Below, piece after piece: positions 17,429-26,405 of a stretch of DNA of 64,000 bases. The notes beneath the pieces are model-generated. The model made no database searches. It saw nothing but the letters and a program-made list of their open reading frames with translations, and was not told where the DNA came from. This DNA is from Hyphomicrobium_A sp963724945 (GTDB lineage: Bacteria > Pseudomonadota > Alphaproteobacteria > Rhizobiales > Hyphomicrobiaceae): positions 744,001 through 808,000 of the forward strand of contig CAVRWL010000003.1 of NCBI GenBank assembly GCA_963724945.1, written 5' to 3'. The translations under genes and the position numbers were made by a program. The number at the start of each line of letters is the position of its first letter. Position 1 is the stretch's first letter.

Positions 17429-17695
17429 GAGCAGTCGCCAAATGGACCTCCCTGATCATGGGGAGCTTCCAACTCCGATCCTGCATAGACGCTGCGGCCG
17501 GCTGTGGAGCCTCGATTACGCCCAGCCTATTTCCGGCTCGTGTCAACAGGGCCCCCCGCTAGGCGATCGGCGACTTTGGCCAGCCTGCCACCAAGAGCGA
17601 CCTAGATAAGCAGCGTCATCCGCCATCTCGGTTACGGGGGGCCCGATGTCGGCTATTGGGACAAATCTGCGCTCCCAGCATCGTCGGCGATAGGG
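17429..17695. other. intergenic spacer without a supported gene
   Basis: About 270 bases between the mobB remnant and the convergent end of the lysR-type gene. I see no coding pattern and no clear terminator. A short segment near 17645-17710 (GTCGGCTATTGGGAC and AAGAGCGGACGT) has the look of a dispersed intergenic repeat, but this is only a resemblance. Confidence 0.3.
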
Positions 17696-18631
17696 CTAAG
17701 AGCGGACGTCGCGCGCTTTCTGGCTACGCAATGGGGCTACCGGAAGTAAACGCAGCTTCTCGGCTGCGAACTTCACGAAAGAGCGGACACGGGAATTGCT
17801 TAAGCGCGTCGGGCGAAAGACCAGATGCACCGGAATCGCGGCGTCCTCGAAGCGCTCCAGAATTGGCACCAAACGCCCCTCGCTCAAGGCTGCTTCTGCC
17901 TGATAGGAGAGAACACGCGTGATGCCGACGCCCGCGGTGGCCGCAGCGATAGCTGCGTCGGCTGTGTTGACGGACAACCGTGAGCGGACGCGAACCGCCT
18001 TGCGGCCGGTGCGCCGGCTTGTGAAAACCCACCGGCCTCCGCCAGGAAGACCGGCAAAGGTCACACAATCGTGCTGCACCAGGCCCGCGGGCGTCGACGG
18101 AGTGCCACACCGCTCCAGGTAGGTTGGCGCAGCGCAGGTCACGAGGCGCAACGACCCCACCCGGGTGGCAAGCAGGGCCGAGTCTGGCAACTCGCCAATG
18201 CGCAGCGCGATATCGATCCCCTCTTCCAGAAGATCTACTACGCGATCGATCAGCAACAGCCGCGCGTTGATGCGCGGGTATTCGAGCAAGAACTGCGCGA
18301 CCAGCGGCACCATATGCATGCGCCCGAACAGCACGGGCGCTGTGATGGCTAGGTCGCCGGAAAGCTCACCCGTCTGTCCGGCAATGCGCTTCTCCGCGGT
18401 TGCGACCGTCTCCAGAATACTGCGGCATGTTTCGAGGTATTCGCCCCCGGCCGGGGTGAGCGCCATGTACCGTGTAGACCGATGAAGGAGAGTGCAACCG
18501 AGGTGCGCCTCGAGCTGAGAGAGAATCCGGCTGAGATTTGTGAGCGGCTCGCCGAGCGCACGAGCGGCCGCCGACAGGCTGCCCGCTTCCGTCACCGCCA
18601 CGAACACGGCCATGGCACGAAGTCGATCCAT
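17696..18631 (-). CDS. LysR-family transcriptional regulator
   Basis: A 311-residue LysR regulator. The winged helix is at residues 1-60 (MDRLRAMAVFVAVTEAGSLS, then AARALGEPLTNLSRILSQLE, then RSTRYMALTPAG), followed by a periplasmic-binding-like effector domain. A longer start (GTG 18646) exists, but ATG 18631 has a GGAAGG/AAGGG site just before it and MDRLRAMAVFV is a typical family start. It is divergent from the GST gene at 18755 with 123 bases between, so it probably controls the GST-PPOX pair. The effector is unknown. Confidence 0.9.
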   Translation of the reverse strand: MDRLRAMAVFVAVTEAGSLSAAARALGEPLTNLSRILSQLEAHLGCTLLHRSTRYMALTPAGGEYLETCRSILETVATAEKRIAGQTGELSGDLAITAPVLFGRMHMVPLVAQFLLEYPRINARLLLIDRVVDLLEEGIDIALRIGELPDSALLATRVGSLRLVTCAAPTYLERCGTPSTPAGLVQHDCVTFAGLPGGGRWVFTSRRTGRKAVRVRSRLSVNTADAAIAAATAGVGITRVLSYQAEAALSEGRLVPILERFEDAAIPVHLVFRPTRLSNSRVRSFVKFAAEKLRLLPVAPLRSQKARDVRS

Positions 18632-18754
18632 CCCTTTGCCTTCCACAAATTGGAAATATCATTGCTGAACTTACTGACTAGCAGTAGCGATGCAATTGCG
18701 GAAATCTGCGCGGGACCCTGGATCCCGCGAAGGTACGATTGAAGGATTGGCGCC

Positions 18755-19354
18755 ATGACTGCGAAGCTTTACGACCTGGAGCTTTCGGGCAATTGCTACA
18801 AGGTGCGGCTTCTCGCCAGCCTGCTCGGCGTCCCGCTGCGGATTGTGCCGGTCGACTTCCTTGGCGGCGAGCACAAAAGGCCGCCACTGATCACGCTCAA
18901 TCCGTTCGGCGAGATTCCGGTTTTCCAGGATTGCGACGTGGTGTTGCGCGACAGTCAAGCCATCCTCGTCTACATCGCACGCAAGTGGGGTGGCGAGAGT
19001 TGGCTGCCGAGCGATCCCGCAGGTCTTGCACGAGTTTGCGAGTGGCTGATGGTGGCGGAGAATGAAATCGCGCGCGGCCCGAACGATGCGCGTCTGCACG
19101 ATAAGTTCGGCTACGATCTTGACGTCGGCCTCGCTCGCCGGAAGGCGCATCGCATCTACGATTTGCTGGAAACGCACCTGTCGAGCCAGCAGTGGTTGGC
19201 TCTGGGCACGCCCACCGTCGCCGATATCGCCTGCATGCCTTACGTCGCCCTAGGCCACGAGGGAGGCGTGCCGCTCGACGACTTCCCAGCAATCCGCGCC
19301 TGGGTCGCCCGCCTAAAGGCATTGCCGGGTTTCATCGGCATGCCTGCGATCTGA
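18755..19354 (+). CDS. glutathione S-transferase family protein
   Basis: A 199-residue cytoplasmic GST. The N-terminal thioredoxin-like domain starts TAKLYDLELSGNCYKVRLLA, with the glutathione-binding NPFGEIPVFQD near residue 48 and the conserved DSQAILVYIA near 68. The all-alpha C-terminal domain contains the N-capping TVADIACMPYV near 155. Substrates of such proteins range from electrophiles to peroxides and cannot be predicted here. It is divergent from the LysR gene and followed 27 bases later by the PPOX-like gene. Confidence 0.9.
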   Translation: MTAKLYDLELSGNCYKVRLLASLLGVPLRIVPVDFLGGEHKRPPLITLNPFGEIPVFQDCDVVLRDSQAILVYIARKWGGESWLPSDPAGLARVCEWLMVAENEIARGPNDARLHDKFGYDLDVGLARRKAHRIYDLLETHLSSQQWLALGTPTVADIACMPYVALGHEGGVPLDDFPAIRAWVARLKALPGFIGMPAI

Positions 19355-19381
19355 TTTGTATGCGCAATTGATGGTACGAGG

Positions 19382-19993
19382 ATGGCCAGGCCCCCGTCAG
19401 ACATTGCGTTCACGCCGGCCGTCAAGGCTGAGCAGCTGCGGCGGGGCTCGCGTGCGCAATTCGAGGCGATGGAGCAGGGCCGCGGCTGGCCGAGCACAGT
19501 AACGCCTGATCTTGCCGCCGTTCTGGCGGCGGCGCGTTCCTTCTACCTTGGAACAGCGAGCTTCGCCGGCCAACCCTATATTCAGCATCGCGGCGGACCG
19601 CCCGGATTTCTGCAAGTCATTGATGACCGCACGCTGGGCTTCGCCGATCTGTCCGGCAACCGCCAATACATCACCGCTGGAAACCTGGCGGAGAATCCAC
19701 GCGCGTTCATCTTCATCATGGACTACGCACGTCGTCGGAGGGCAAAGATCTGGGGTCGGGCGCGCATCGTCGAAGATGACGAGGTCTTGCTCGCCCGGTT
19801 GCGACCGGCTCAGGGGAACCTGACCGCCGAGAGGGTCATTCTTTTCACCATCGAGGCGTGGGACCGCAACTGTCCGCAGCATATCCCCCAACTCGTCCCC
19901 ATCGAGGACTCAGCCGCGGCGTTGCAACAACTTCAGCAGCGCATCGCGGAGCTCGAGAGTGAACTCGCGCGTCTCGGTAAGCTGGGTGTGTAG
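19382..19993 (+). CDS. pyridoxamine 5'-phosphate oxidase-related FMN-binding protein
   Basis: A 203-residue split-barrel flavin-binding protein of the PPOX family. Visible features are FYLGTASFAGQPYIQHRGG (residues about 55-73), DLSGNRQYITAGNLAENPRA (near 90), and an IWGRARIV beta strand near 120. A C-terminal coiled coil (LQQLQQRIAELESELARLG) closes the protein. It is probably a flavin-dependent reductase rather than a vitamin B6 enzyme. It lies 27 bases after the GST and is likely co-transcribed. Confidence 0.82.
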   Translation: MARPPSDIAFTPAVKAEQLRRGSRAQFEAMEQGRGWPSTVTPDLAAVLAAARSFYLGTASFAGQPYIQHRGGPPGFLQVIDDRTLGFADLSGNRQYITAGNLAENPRAFIFIMDYARRRRAKIWGRARIVEDDEVLLARLRPAQGNLTAERVILFTIEAWDRNCPQHIPQLVPIEDSAAALQQLQQRIAELESELARLGKLGV

Positions 19994-20240
19994 TCGACGT
20001 TCGGCGATCCGCTTCGGGTCATGTGCTGCCGTGACCGGGTGCCACCGGCGAGGTCTGCAAGTGTATAGGAGCAGCCGTCACCCCTTGGTCAGGCCTTGCG
20101 GCCTTTGAAGCCCTGGCAATTAGCGGATATGGGAGGGGAGAGTGGCCGTCACTAATTTAGATGGCGATTTCAATCATATAGTTGTTCGCAGTTTCATCCT
20201 GCCCGGTGCGCCATTTCATTGCAGCGCCATCGCGTGACGT

Positions 20241-20310
20241 AGCTTGGCCGCTCCGGCCGGGACGTCAGTAGGACGATGTGCCGGCGGGCGGTGGCGGCTC
20301 GGCGGCGGGC
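20241..20310 (-). repeat. 70-bp repeat, copy 1: remnant of the 3' end of the 23641-24108 gene
   Basis: This segment aligns without gaps to 23617-23686 with roughly a dozen mismatches. On the minus strand it still reads EPAAEPPPPAGTSSY then a stop, against AAEPPSPSGTSPY then a stop in the intact gene at 23641. It looks like the leftover 3' end and downstream flank of a duplicated gene, lying directly after the acyltransferase stop. The 19994-20240 stretch before it has no supported gene. Confidence 0.7.
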
Positions 20311-21459
20311 TCAACCGGTGGAGCTGAAAAGGGTAGGGCAAACATTCGCCGGTGATGATCCGGCATCGGGGATCAATTTTGCGTTCACCGAAATCGCCGC
20401 CGCCGCTGCAGTGTTTTCATCCGCCGCCGCCATTCGGTCTGTCGATGTCTCGTCTTGGCGAGATCGCGGTTGCAAATAGCGACGCAACTTGAGCGCCGGC
20501 TTCTCTACATAGTGCCAAGAGGTGGCCGCGAAACAAGTAGCAATCGGCACGCAGATAAGGATGTTGAGCCACCATACGCGGGCCCAGGGCAACGTCTGCA
20601 TGACCGTCTGCTGAATGACAAATCCGTAGAGGAAGATACCGTAGGAATAGTCGGCACCCTGCAGGATCCGCAGCTTACGCGCGTTCGTCAGGCCCAAGCT
20701 TATCGTGAAATATGCGGCAATTGGCGCGACGACATAATCGCCATAAGGCACGCACAAGAGCAATCCCGTCATAAAGCCGCTCAGGGCGCAGAGAGAGACG
20801 CTCCACGGCAATCGATCCCTGTAGAAGTACGCTGATACGCCAGCCAGAAAGCAGACGACGAGCACGAAGCCTGGAACACCTCCGACGATGAACGGCGATT
20901 GGCCATGGTGTTTTATTAATCGCCCCACCAGATAGGCCAACATCAGAGCGACGGTGGCCGCCAGCGCGAGCCATCGCCGAGATTTCAGCCCGAGCAACGC
21001 GAGCACTAAAAGACCGATGTAGCAGAAGAGCTCGTAAGGAACCGTCCAGAGCTGAGAGTTGACGATATCTGGGTAAGAATTGGCGTGAAACACACCGGGC
21101 AGCAAATAATGGATGTGCCCTGTTACGTTGAGAAGATACTGCCCGAACAGCGGGCTCGTCCAATACGAGCTGAGCGGCCACGTGGTCAGGAGAGGTCCGA
21201 GCAGCAGCGCCGAGAGAAAGACTTCGACCGCGAGCGCAGGGTAGATGCGGATGGCGCGCAGGCCGAGAAAATGCGTCAAGGTCGCGGTACGCAGCAGACT
21301 CCCGGCGACGAGGAAGCCGCTCAGCGCGAAGAACATCGGCAAGATGATTCGGATGAACGGCCTAAGCGGCGAGGACCAGATTGCGACATCCGCCGCCATG
21401 CCATAGCTCGTTAGCCCGCTGTGCATACACACGACGCCAATCGAGAGGCCAACCCTCAA
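20311..21459 (-). CDS. acyltransferase 3 family membrane protein, 5' end probably frameshifted
   Basis: An integral-membrane O-acyltransferase (OafA/OatA type) of at least 382 residues, which would transfer acetyl or other acyl groups to a cell-surface sugar. About ten hydrophobic spans are visible. The catalytic-type His in IGVVCMHSG is near residue 13, and the RAIRIYPALAVEVF loop is near 68. The only in-frame start is TTG 21459, but upstream codons in this frame read SAERPSGFDYLRVGL, the normal family N-terminus, with no start before a stop at 21514. An ATG at 21526 with a GGGGCGGGG-like site begins MSNLSSRLQARPER one frame off. One extra base near 21480-21490 would explain this, so the true gene is probably 20311-21526. 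Confidence 0.8.
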   Translation of the reverse strand: MRVGLSIGVVCMHSGLTSYGMAADVAIWSSPLRPFIRIILPMFFALSGFLVAGSLLRTATLTHFLGLRAIRIYPALAVEVFLSALLLGPLLTTWPLSSYWTSPLFGQYLLNVTGHIHYLLPGVFHANSYPDIVNSQLWTVPYELFCYIGLLVLALLGLKSRRWLALAATVALMLAYLVGRLIKHHGQSPFIVGGVPGFVLVVCFLAGVSAYFYRDRLPWSVSLCALSGFMTGLLLCVPYGDYVVAPIAAYFTISLGLTNARKLRILQGADYSYGIFLYGFVIQQTVMQTLPWARVWWLNILICVPIATCFAATSWHYVEKPALKLRRYLQPRSRQDETSTDRMAAADENTAAAAAISVNAKLIPDAGSSPANVCPTLFSSTG

Positions 21460-21696
21460 ATAGTCGAACCCCGAGGGGCGTTCGGCGCTCAGGGCGAGCT
21501 TGGAGCCGAGAACTCAGATTTGACATTCCGGCCCCGCCCCATCTGTCAAACCGGAGAGCGGCCCAGACCCGAACACTACGGGCGCGGCATTACGACGATC
21601 CCTAGTCTCTGATCGCTCAATCGGCCCAAAAGCTCGTGACACTGTCATCCGGTTTAACACTCCCGGTACTCAGGAAATCAGCATGTCTCGATTTGC

Positions 21697-23385
21697 CTAG
21701 TGCTGCTGGGATGCATCATCGAGGCTCTTGAGCATTGCGACGACCTCGTCGATCTGCGCCGGTGTGAGCCCGCGCGCCGGCATGCTCGTACCACTCGCGA
21801 AACGGTCGGGGTCGGTAAGGAACTGCTTCAGGTTTTCCTCGGTCCATTTCCCCTCTTTGTTGCGTAGGCCGACCGAGTAGCGGTAATTGTCGGAGGCGAT
21901 CTTGCGATCGAAGATACTGCTGAGCGAAGGGGCCGGATCGGCCGGGCCGGTCGGACCGAAATGGTGGCAAAGCATGCACGATGTGATCGCGGTATCGCCG
22001 AGGACAGAAGGCCAGTGCTGGTTCGAGGCGAGACGCACTTTGTCGACGCTGATGAAAAGTACTTCGGCAGCATCGGTCCAGAGCGCAATTGTGCCGTCGG
22101 CCAGTTCGGCGATGTCGCGGATGCGCTGTCCGATCCAGATTGGCTCGGAATACAACACGTGACCCTTGTCGAAGCGCAACCTATAGAGTGATTGCGCTTT
22201 GAGCGATGAAACCAGCAAGTCGCCGTTCCAGCGTGCGTCGAACCCTTTGACCTCGATCAGGTTCGAGATCGCAACCGAGGGCACCCAAGCGTACACGGGT
22301 AGTTGGTAGCCCTCGTGCCGAGTGTTGGCGCCTTCCGTTTTCCAGCTGTAGTGGCCGTAATCGGTGCCGAGAGTGACCCTCGGCCAGCCATAGTTGGCGC
22401 CAGCCGCAATCTGGTTGAGCTCGTCACCGCCGGCGGGGCCGTGCTCCGTCGACCAGATCTCGCCCTTCTCGGTGATAAGGAGGCCCTGAGGGTTGCGGTG
22501 TCCCTTCGAAACGATCGTCGTGGTCCCCTTGGCGACGTCGAGCTTCACGATCTTGCCGAGAAGCGAGGAGTCCGATTGGGCGACGTCGGTTCCCGTGATC
22601 TGGTAGACACCAATGGTAAGGTAGAGATTCCCGTAGGCATCGGCGGCGAGCCGGCCGCCCCCGGTTTCGGTCGGTCCGCCTGGATCGAGATCGCCCTTGA
22701 AGATGGTGCGCCAGACGCCCTGTGGTGTGAGAGTTTCCGGGTCGATTTTGATCAGCGACACGGCCATGCGGGAGCCTTTGTGCTCGGCGTCGAAGATCTC
22801 GTGGGAGACGGCGAGTTCGTCCGTCGCCTTCATAAAGACGATGCTGTACGCCCTGAAGTTGTCCGGGTTCATCCACCCGTTGGCGGCGGCATATGCCCCG
22901 ACGTTGTTCGGCAGAGGCGGAAAATCGAGCTTGCGGACCGGCTCGGACCGCTCGACCGCATAGAGGCCTCCCAGCCGATCCACGACAACGAGCGTGTTGG
23001 CGATGCTCGTGATGCCCCCCGCGACCTTGGGAACTTGGAAAGTGTCGCTCAAGCGCACGCCGCGGACGTTCAACGGAAGCAGCGTTAAATCAATATCGCG
23101 ATTGAGGGGAATGCCGTGAGAGTCCATTCTGAACTGATTGGCCAGAAGCTCTTTGACGTCGCTCCTGTGCAATTCGAGTGCAAAGTACACATGATCGAGA
23201 ACATGATCGAAGGCGCGCGCTGGCAACGCCCGGTATTTCTCCAAGGCGACGCCGGACACAACGCCGAAGCTGACGAGCAGCGCCGCCACCACAAGCAGGA
23301 TAATATTGACCCTCGACAGGCGAGGCACCAAAGTTAACTTCGATTTATTGGCAGGAGCGGCCTGCCCATATCGCAAAATCGGCAT
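21697..23385 (-). CDS. PQQ-dependent sugar dehydrogenase (GSDH/sorbosone type) with C-terminal cytochrome c domain
   Basis: About 562 residues: an N-terminal membrane anchor (residues about 25-45), a six-bladed glucose/sorbosone dehydrogenase propeller (residues about 80-460) and a C-terminal class I cytochrome c. The propeller has GHRNPQGLLI and STEHGPAGGDELN, the PQQ-binding His contexts of soluble GDH/Asd enzymes. The heme motif is CMLCH near residue 475, with a distal Met in GTSMPARGL. Such a fusion would oxidise an aldose on the periplasmic side and pass electrons to its own heme. ATG 23385 is preferred over TTG 23460, although no strong ribosome-binding site is seen. No pqq genes are in the window. 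Confidence 0.85.
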   Translation of the reverse strand: MPILRYGQAAPANKSKLTLVPRLSRVNIILLVVAALLVSFGVVSGVALEKYRALPARAFDHVLDHVYFALELHRSDVKELLANQFRMDSHGIPLNRDIDLTLLPLNVRGVRLSDTFQVPKVAGGITSIANTLVVVDRLGGLYAVERSEPVRKLDFPPLPNNVGAYAAANGWMNPDNFRAYSIVFMKATDELAVSHEIFDAEHKGSRMAVSLIKIDPETLTPQGVWRTIFKGDLDPGGPTETGGGRLAADAYGNLYLTIGVYQITGTDVAQSDSSLLGKIVKLDVAKGTTTIVSKGHRNPQGLLITEKGEIWSTEHGPAGGDELNQIAAGANYGWPRVTLGTDYGHYSWKTEGANTRHEGYQLPVYAWVPSVAISNLIEVKGFDARWNGDLLVSSLKAQSLYRLRFDKGHVLYSEPIWIGQRIRDIAELADGTIALWTDAAEVLFISVDKVRLASNQHWPSVLGDTAITSCMLCHHFGPTGPADPAPSLSSIFDRKIASDNYRYSVGLRNKEGKWTEENLKQFLTDPDRFASGTSMPARGLTPAQIDEVVAMLKSLDDASQQH

Positions 23386-23616
23386 AGAAAGTCTGACCCG
23401 ATCGATCAGTATTTGGTCTGGCTGCAGCGAAGCGTAGGGCAGACGCGGCGCTGGCGGCAAGTTCGCCTCTGGAGGTAGGTGAGTTCGAAAACCACAAGTC
23501 AGAACAAGCCGAGCTCTGTGGCGTTGCCCCCGAAGGGCTACCCCATCTGAGCTAGATCCGTCTGAGGTCTATTGGAGATCTTGGATGGCCACGCTGTCGC
23601 CCAGTTACTGACTGGC

Positions 23617-23686
23617 GGCTTGGCCTTGCCCGCCGGGACGTCAGTAGGGCGATGTGCCCGAAGGCGACGGCGGCTCGGCGGCGGGC
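23617..23686 (-). repeat. 70-bp repeat, copy 2: 3' end and flank of the 23641 gene
   Basis: The intact-gene copy of the segment at 20241-20310. Bases 23641-23686 are the last codons of the secreted protein gene and 23617-23640 lie after its stop. In the direction of transcription the flank can form GGCGG-(11 nt)-CCGCC, so it might act as a weak terminator that was duplicated with the gene end. Confidence 0.6.
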
Positions 23687-24108
23687 GGCGCAGGAGGTGC
23701 GGCTGCGGCACCAGGTGCAGTCGCCTTGGCCTTCTTGGCCGTCTTCTTCTTTGCCGTCCCGTGCTTGTGGCAATAGGCGGGGCGCACCTGGCCGGTCTTC
23801 TTGTCGATCTCTTTGGGGATTATCCACACGCAGGCTTTGTTCTTGCGGCAGGGATGCTCGGCAAGGCCCTTGCACCCCGCAGGATCGGTTGTGGCGGCGC
23901 CGGCACTCGGGGCCGTCGCATCGGAAGGTGGCGCAGCGGTGGGCTCGGGAGCTGCCGCCGGAGGCGTCTCGGCCGGGCTTGTCTGCGGAGTTGGGGCTGT
24001 CATCGGTTCCGGGGCTGGCTCCTGCGCCCCGGCGATGGTGGGACCTGCGAGCAGCACAAACGCGCCGGCGGCAAGCGCGCAAACTACCGAGCCGATAGGT
24101 CTTGTCAC
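23641..24108 (-). CDS. small secreted Pro/Ala-rich protein with a conserved Cys cluster, function unknown
   Basis: A 155-residue predicted secreted protein. From GTG 24108 it has a signal peptide (TRPIGSVVCALAAGAFVLLA, cleavage near IAGAQ), then a low-complexity Pro/Ala/Glu/Thr linker of about 45 residues. A compact domain with five cysteines follows (GCKGLAEHPCRKNKACVW, then PAYCHKHG), ending in a Lys/Ala/Pro-rich tail. The Cys-rich piece could form disulfides in the periplasm. The open frame extends to ATG 24267, but the added codons are AT-rich at third positions and would push the signal peptide inward, so I reject that start. The family is not recognised. A 3' remnant of a second copy lies at 20241-20310. 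Confidence 0.6.
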   Translation of the reverse strand: MTRPIGSVVCALAAGAFVLLAGPTIAGAQEPAPEPMTAPTPQTSPAETPPAAAPEPTAAPPSDATAPSAGAATTDPAGCKGLAEHPCRKNKACVWIIPKEIDKKTGQVRPAYCHKHGTAKKKTAKKAKATAPGAAAAPPAPPAAEPPSPSGTSPY

Positions 24109-24241
24109 AAACGTCGTCCCCAGAGGTTGAACAGCCGAGATTGCCAACTTGAAAGCGGCTTTTGTTTGAGTTCTTGACGCTTCTTCTGTGGCACCGGCAA
24201 AAGCCGTTAACATCGCGCGGCTTTGGTGCAGCGCAGCGAAT

Positions 24242-24913
24242 TCACCGTTGTTTATGAATGACCGCAACGGAAGCCGCCGCTCTGTCGTCGGCCGGGTTGA
24301 GATCGACCCACGCGCGCGGATCGATGAAGGATTGCCGCATCACGTATTGGTACTTTGTTTCATTCCAGCGCACGATCCTGTCCGACTTGTTGTCGAGGAT
24401 GTAGTCGCCCTCCGCGGTCCGCGCCGTAAGGATGGCATGGCCCTCGGAGTTCTCGTCGAGGACCACAGTCATCAACAGGGCGCTCGCCGGCCAGCCGAGC
24501 CTTATCAGCAAGTGCCTCTTAAGTAGAGCATAATCCTCGCAATCCCCCTTCCCATCGACGGGCAGCGTCCAGTAGTCGGCAACGCCGTAGTGCTCAATGT
24601 CCGTCACCGGAGCGATGGCGTGGTTCACTTCGCGGTTGATCTGGTCGAGCTGGCTGAGGCGCGGGGGGCTGGCGCTGAAACGCGCCTTGGCGATGGGAGT
24701 GGCCACGCATTCTCGCGGCCATTGCTCGCAGAACTGCAGGAATGCGTTGGGCGGCGACACCGGCCCATACGACTGCATGAAAGCCGAGAAGGTCGCCGGG
24801 CGCTCGGGAGCGATTGCCGCGACTTGCTGCGCCGTGGCCCGGCTGGCCATGCCCGCGATCAGCAAGACGGCAACCGTCGCGTTAGCCCACCGGTTCAAAC
24901 CGAGCAAGGACAT
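24242..24913 (-). CDS. bacterial transglutaminase-like cysteine peptidase (BTLCP family)
   Basis: A 223-residue periplasmic protein with a signal peptide (cleavage near residue 28, ATAQQ). The papain-like triad of the BTLCP/DUF920 family is visible: Cys in GKGDCEDYALLK (near residue 124), His in EGHAILTART (near 158) and Asp in DYILDNKSD (near 172). LapG proteases are related, but no LapD or adhesin gene is near. The typical rhizobial members are about 200 to 230 residues, so this one looks complete. It ends 134 bases before the start of the secreted protein at 24108 on the same strand. Confidence 0.85.
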   Translation of the reverse strand: MSLLGLNRWANATVAVLLIAGMASRATAQQVAAIAPERPATFSAFMQSYGPVSPPNAFLQFCEQWPRECVATPIAKARFSASPPRLSQLDQINREVNHAIAPVTDIEHYGVADYWTLPVDGKGDCEDYALLKRHLLIRLGWPASALLMTVVLDENSEGHAILTARTAEGDYILDNKSDRIVRWNETKYQYVMRQSFIDPRAWVDLNPADDRAAASVAVIHKQR

Positions 24914-25025
24914 GGATTACTACGAAGACTGCTGCGAACGCGGTCCACACCGCTCGATACATTGTGCGGCACACGCCTTAAGGAACGGCTAATCTCAAGG
25001 TCGAGTGCGCAGCTCGGGGGACCAC

Positions 25026-26351
25026 ATGCAGCAGCAGGACGAAGCAGCTCGCGCGGTCGCGAGCGATGAACGCGACCAGTTCATTCCCATCCGCAAGAGC
25101 GACATCATCAATGCGCTGATTGCGAGCGGCATGCTCGCCGGCGCCGATGAGCCCGAGAAGTTCCGCCAGCTCTGCCGCCTGCTCGGTGCGATCTTCCACT
25201 ACGAGTACTTCGACTGGCTCGAAAGGCTGCGGGACGACTACTACTACTTCAACCCGGAGATTGCTCTCGATCAGCGCTTCGAGCCCCGCGAGATCGAGCG
25301 GGCACGCGTCGAGCTGCAAGACACTCTGGAAAAGGTGCTGAGGGGCGCGAACTACGTCGAGCTTCCGCTCGAGGAGATCAAGCAGGCGCACGCGGAAAGA
25401 CGGGCCCTGAAGGTCAAGGTCGAGACCACGATGGAGCATTACCACCAGGTCCGCTTCTTCCGTCGCGGCCATCACCACGACCGCGTCGACATTCGCAAAT
25501 GGTTCGGCCTGCGCAAGAATCTCGTCGAGACATGGGTGCTCGACAACGTCGTCATCATGGTCACGATCAAGCTGCCGAGCGAGCTGAAATCCAAGAGGCA
25601 ACTGAAGGAGCTGACGCGAAGCCAGCTGCGGCCTGGCTCTATCCTCATCAAATACTTCCGCCACATTGCGGTGACGGACCTGCACATGCTGTTTCCGAAG
25701 GTGCGCGTGGTGATGAGCCTTTATGACAAGCTCACGATCGCCGTTCCCGCGCTCGCCGGCGGGATTCCCCTGATCGCCAACCTGTTGCCGACCTTGAGCG
25801 TGCTGTTTCTCGTGGCGGGCTTTTATCTCGGCATCACAAAGCCGGTCGGGCACGAGCAGATCGTCAAGGCCCTGGCCGCCTTGAGCGGCCTTGCCGCGCT
25901 CGGCGCCTTGATCATGCGCCAGCGCCTCAAGTACGAGCGGCTGTCGCTGAAATATCAGAAGCAGGTTTCCGACCACGTGTACTTCCGCAATGTCAGCAAC
26001 AATGCGGGGATCTTCGATTACATCGTCGGCGCGGCCGAGGAGCAGGAGTGCAAGGAGGCTTTCCTGGCCTATTGTTTCTTGGGGGCGGCGAGCGAGGCGC
26101 CGGATCAGCCGACGCTCGATGCGCACATCGAGGCATGGCTGAAGCAGACATTCGGCGTCGACGTGAATTTCGAGGTTGATGACGCGCTGGCCAAGCTGGA
26201 ACGCCTCGGTCTCTTGCAGCGGCAAGGGGAGGCGCTGGCCGTCGTGCCCCTGGACGGGGCGCTCTTTATCCTCGACCGCATCTGGGATGAATTCTTTCTG
26301 TTTGCAAACATAGCGGCAGGCGCGACGGGAGGCGTGCGCAGCGCGGTGTAA
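25026..26351 (+). CDS. DUF3754/TMEM143-family membrane protein
   Basis: A 441-residue protein with a soluble N-terminal part, a central pair of hydrophobic segments (about residues 235-255 and 275-300) and a soluble C-terminal part. The arrangement and the phrases RKSDIINALIASGMLA, FDWLERLRDDYYYFNPE and IKYFRHIAVTDLHMLFP match the DUF3754 family (TMEM143 in eukaryotes), whose function is unknown. KYQKQVSDHVYFRNVSNNAG near 315 is a family-conserved stretch. I choose ATG 25026, which has a GGGGG site about 5 bases upstream, over the GTG at 25005. It is convergent with the phosphoesterase gene at 26406. Confidence 0.8.
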   Translation: MQQQDEAARAVASDERDQFIPIRKSDIINALIASGMLAGADEPEKFRQLCRLLGAIFHYEYFDWLERLRDDYYYFNPEIALDQRFEPREIERARVELQDTLEKVLRGANYVELPLEEIKQAHAERRALKVKVETTMEHYHQVRFFRRGHHHDRVDIRKWFGLRKNLVETWVLDNVVIMVTIKLPSELKSKRQLKELTRSQLRPGSILIKYFRHIAVTDLHMLFPKVRVVMSLYDKLTIAVPALAGGIPLIANLLPTLSVLFLVAGFYLGITKPVGHEQIVKALAALSGLAALGALIMRQRLKYERLSLKYQKQVSDHVYFRNVSNNAGIFDYIVGAAEEQECKEAFLAYCFLGAASEAPDQPTLDAHIEAWLKQTFGVDVNFEVDDALAKLERLGLLQRQGEALAVVPLDGALFILDRIWDEFFLFANIAAGATGGVRSAV

Positions 26352-26405
26352 GTCTGCACCCCGCGCATGCTCCAGCGCGCCGCGGGCCCGGCTAGATGAG
26401 TCCGA

